The notes beneath the pieces were generated by a model that was not told where the DNA came from, did not search any database, and saw nothing but the letters and a program-made list of their open reading frames with translations. A stretch of DNA of 64,000 nt from Cardiobacterium hominis (lineage in GTDB: Bacteria > Pseudomonadota > Gammaproteobacteria > Cardiobacteriales > Cardiobacteriaceae): assembly GCF_900637305.1 (NCBI RefSeq), contig NZ_LR134365.1, positions 2,224,501-2,288,500 of the forward strand. The letters run 5' to 3'. Positions 63,301 through 64,000 of the stretch are shown piece after piece; position 1 is the first letter of the stretch; each line of letters opens with the position of its first letter. The translations under genes were made by a program, and so were the position numbers.

Positions 63301-64000
63301 GGCGCGCTGTTGTCGGCGACGACAGCGGTAGCATCGCTGGTCGGTGTTTCGTGGTTCTTCGCGTTGTCGTCGTAGGTCGCCTGCACCGTGATTTTCGCGC
63401 CCTTCTGTGCGGTGGTGAGGGTGAAGGTGCTGTTGGTCGCGCCATCAATGGCTTTGCCATCGGTAAACCACTGGTATTTGACGCCCGTGGCGGGTACGCC
63501 GTCTTCATCGCTAACGGTCGCTTTCAGCTCACTACCCACTTTTGCCTCGCCAGAAATAGTGACTTTGCCCGCATGATTGGGTTGCGGTTGCGGATTGGGT
63601 GAGGGGTTCGGCGACGGGTTCGGGTTGGGTGACGGGTTCGGGTTTGGATTGGGTGATGGATTGGGGTTGGGTTGCGGGCTCGGCGACGGGTTCGGATTGG
63701 GCGATGGGTTCGGATTGGGCGATGGGTTCGGATTCGGCGCGCTGTTATCCGCGACCGCTGCGGTGGCGTCGCTGGTCGGCGATTCATGATTTTTCGCGTT
63801 GTCGTCGTAGGTCGCCTGCACCGTGATTTTCGCGCCCTTCTGCGCGGCGGTGAGGGTAAAGGTGCTGTTGGTCGCGCCGTCAATGGCTTTGCCGTCGGCA
63901 AACCATTGGTATTTGACGCCTGTAGCGGGTACGCCGTCTTCGTCGGTTACGGTCGCTTTCAGCTCACTGCCGACTTTCGCCTCGCCCGTAATGCTGACTT
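57366..64000 (-). CDS. Giant modular secreted protein with two GH26 mannanase-like domains (N-terminus outside window)
   Basis: At least 2,211 residues; the frame runs off the right edge, so the start and any signal are unseen. From N to C: Ig-like modules (about 85 residues each) joined by (PNPNPSPNPNP) linkers (64000-62480); GH26 domain 1 (about 62390-61370; FRPLHEANGEW with acid/base Glu and VAEFGREG with nucleophile Glu); Calx-beta-like module; two Ig-like modules; a beta-sandwich like a sugar-binding domain (about 60540-59930); Ig-like modules; GH26 domain 2 (about 59270-58250; FRPLHENTGDW, FTEFGLNND); a second Calx-beta-like module; and a His/Asp-rich linker. The C-terminus is of type I secretion type (GGSGDDTLVATHG, ITDYNPGEGDRIVL). 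Likely a surface or secreted mannan-degrading/adhesive protein. Confidence 0.88.
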   Translation of the reverse strand, partial: VSITGEAKVGSELKATVTDEDGVPATGVKYQWFADGKAIDGATNSTFTLTAAQKGAKITVQATYDDNAKNHESPTSDATAAVADNSAPNPNPSPNPNPSPNPNPSPSPQPNPNPSPNPNPNPSPNPNPSPNPSPNPQPQPNHAGKVTISGEAKVGSELKATVSDEDGVPATGVKYQWFTDGKAIDGATNSTFTLTTAQKGAKITVQATYDDNAKNHETPTSDATAVVADNSAPNPNPSPNPNPNPSPNPNPSPNPSPNPQPQPNHAGKVSISGEAKVGSELKATVTDDDGVPTTGVKYQWFADGKAIDGATNSTFTLTAAQKGAKITVQATYDDNAKNHETPISAATDAVADSSAPNPSPNPSPNPNPNPSPNPNPSPNPNPNPSPNPNPSPNPNPSPNPNPSPNPQPQPNHAGKVTISGEAKVGSELKATVSDEDGVPATGVKYQWYADGKAIDGATNSTFTLTAAQKGAKITVQATYDDNAKNHESPTSAETPAVSEDTPPQPNEPGITLTGSKEVTEGGKATYTVSLDHRALPQANSAAELLHNLQSHKGILFGQQRGLDVAFSPENSEGHHSDVHALSGHYPSIIGLGMMEPPMVRGLSNEENGKRMGEAIKKIDGVGGIAQLSAFWDMPGGETDRTKVDLKRLLPGGDQNAELNGWLDAIVETGKHAVRDDGTKIPFIFRPLHEANGEWAWWYYERGGAETYKELFRYVVNYLKEHGLDGQFLTAFAPNGNFNGDESRYKLLYPGDDVVDVLSMDSYDTNNALLAKDKWAGELVEDMAMLARMAEARGKLAAVAEFGREGDKVIHPDGNKDLTWYTDVLEAIKANPDAAKVAYMMTWANFGGSPVFSAFTPWPGHEMADNFREFVKQMTMTRNAERDISVDVTIEHGSTDDGDVKTTTQRVTIPKGQNSATFTVDAIADGKQEGDEHYTVRISKAQGGQIEAGKDSVTTTIHDEGSAPPANHAGTVTISGEAKEDTSLTATVADEDGVPNGVHYQWLRDGKPIDGAHQKTYVLRGDDVGHKISVRATYQDNAAHDEAPTSSETDAVVAKQAQPQQNHAGTVSINGTLKVGETLTAAVADEDGVPKDVQYQWLRDGQPISGGTGERYQLTADDAGHKISVQAFYQDKAQHNESPVSAQSEVPKDATPPTGNFHDDFSAYPAGSEYPQGTTFGQWNVVQSGYGHVKIVDNGGGNNALELKPKAQSGQTATSSTEVIGPQHGDEFTFSGTISTPEQLRQGATPNAWETGWLVWNYTDNDHFYYFVPRANGWELGKRDPAYAGGQRFLATGSEGWPLADSKQFTISKQGGTIEVKINGKVIATVTDDDQPYNGNGRIGIYSEDARVLADDIDLSGKATIEGTANHLGHITLKPNGNTFTAEVHDEDGIAAGTITYQWYSAGQPIAGATGQSYTLKDGDKEVTVRANYTDNSGRGESVLSPVAAGDNHPGSVALDGEAKVGATLTANVNDADGVPDRVQYTWLRDGTLISGAEGKTYTLQAADIGHKITVQAYYKDHAGHEENHVISAPTAPVTDGTTPPVANLTANLTGASAVSEGSTAHYRVELDLSPVGKTTGAAALLQQLKDLAAHKQILFGQQHAIDESARGDSANDGYGRKSDVAAMSGKYPAVFGFDSDEEPAEHGKTPEENGKALAKAFIEADSLGATVTLSSHLKNPVTGGSAFDTSKVEAQRLISGDLQSKLHDWLDTVATAANNAVRADGSKVPVIFRPLHENTGDWFWWGKGHMSADDYKALWQHIHKYLEDKGVDNLLYAYSPNGSLGGDKAKYLEAYPGDNYVDIFGYDAYQSEPQARQSDAAWRSQTVRDLEMVTKLAGEHGKVAAFTEFGLNNDRVIQPAGNENTQFFSELLGAIKGSDAASQLAYMMTWANWGVDENGKFQSYTPWPGHEMEGDFKKFLDGLTLAKMPEKDVTVDIALQHGTTDDSDAKLSTERVTIAKGQSGADFTVEALADGKKEGDETYTVKITHADGANIGKENLATTIHDGSANSAPLEHHEPQLQHDDGAAAGADNAAHDANHAIAHAQDDNSTASLHIGDGIDPATYAKLVSLDNAELLQYLGEHSRELLAATQHQGAHEQHGGSGDDTLVATHGTTLQEGGAAADTFAYLLDGGDTLHWQGASTITDYNPGEGDRIVLKHGAGWQVESVDFDPATQNLTIKATHGAQTYSNTVHLHAHDGHYFNTEEILNAVTIL
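62480..64000 (-). repeat. Near-identical Ig-like modules and Pro-Asn linkers
   Basis: Four modules begin to repeat at about 62500, 62945, 63310 and 63745, each opening with the same HAGKV(T/S)ISGEAKVGSE segment and closing QATYDDNAKNHE. Long stretches are the same at DNA level (for example GCCTGCACCGTGATTTTCGC). Linkers at about 62763-62940, 63212-63310 and 63580-63745 vary in length in units of PNPNPS-like codons. Copies continue beyond the window edge. Confidence 0.9.

Noticed and set aside
62763-63745. Regularly spaced short repeats resembling a CRISPR array
   Set aside because: They are in-frame codons for Pro-Asn-Pro-Ser linkers inside a long protein; there are no unique spacers and no cas genes.

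Overview
The window reads as a contiguous piece of a GC-rich gammaproteobacterial chromosome. The conserved order rpsB-tsf-pyrH-frr-uppS-cdsA-rseP, divergent map-glnD, the pilMNOPQ cluster, EpmA, torCA and ilvIHC all fit Gammaproteobacteria. From recalled family knowledge I suspect Cardiobacteriaceae (an oral, non-flagellated, twitching bacterium such as Cardiobacterium), but nothing here proves genus. No rRNA, tRNA, CRISPR array, intact insertion sequence or prophage was seen.

Layout. 1-5.9 kb: 3' end of uvrB, a DASS-type anion transporter, typA/bipA and gatB. 5.9-17.6 kb (minus strand): a translation/envelope block (rpsB, tsf, pyrH, frr, uppS, cdsA, rseP) followed by the type IV pilus assembly cluster pilMNOPQ, which is much more AT-rich. 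17.7-25 kb (plus strand): map, a small unknown gene, glnD with a repeat-derived insertion, a free-standing Aer-like PAS protein, corC and an unknown membrane/helical-repeat protein. 25-36 kb: a DMT exporter, an OmpA-type lipoprotein, lysP, glmU, a glycerol-3-phosphate set (glpD, glpQ, glpT) and a MarR regulator in an AT-rich pocket.

36-51.5 kb is a molybdenum block. A di-haem peroxidase is followed by torA-torC (a molybdenum-dependent S/N-oxide reductase and its pentahaem cytochrome). Divergent from torC runs a long, tightly overlapping operon: moeA-moaA-moaB-[AT-rich pentapeptide-repeat membrane protein]-mobA-moaC-moaD-moaE-moeB/rhodanese-modB-modC::modE fusion-modA. One locus thus holds the metalloenzyme, cofactor synthesis, molybdate import and a molybdate-sensing module. 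51.6-57 kb is the branched-chain amino acid operon ilvI-ilvH-[YhcG-type nuclease]-ilvC plus epmA. 57.4-64 kb (minus, truncated by the window edge) is a giant modular secreted protein with two GH26 mannanase-like catalytic domains, Ig-like and Calx-beta-like modules, Pro-Asn-rich linkers and a type I secretion C-terminus.

Themes worth following: (i) two foreign-looking genes, a pentapeptide membrane protein and a PD-(D/E)XK nuclease, each inserted with overlapping stop/start codons into housekeeping operons; (ii) a ModC-ModE-molbindin fusion with an internal start that could release a ModG-like protein; (iii) several small repeat families, including a 35-nt palindrome present three times, a composite GC-rich palindromic repeat that also entered glnD in frame and was tandemly duplicated, and twin 32-nt hairpins nested in another copy; (iv) the giant GH26 protein with near-identical internal modules. 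All family assignments rest on recognising motifs by eye; no searches were run.
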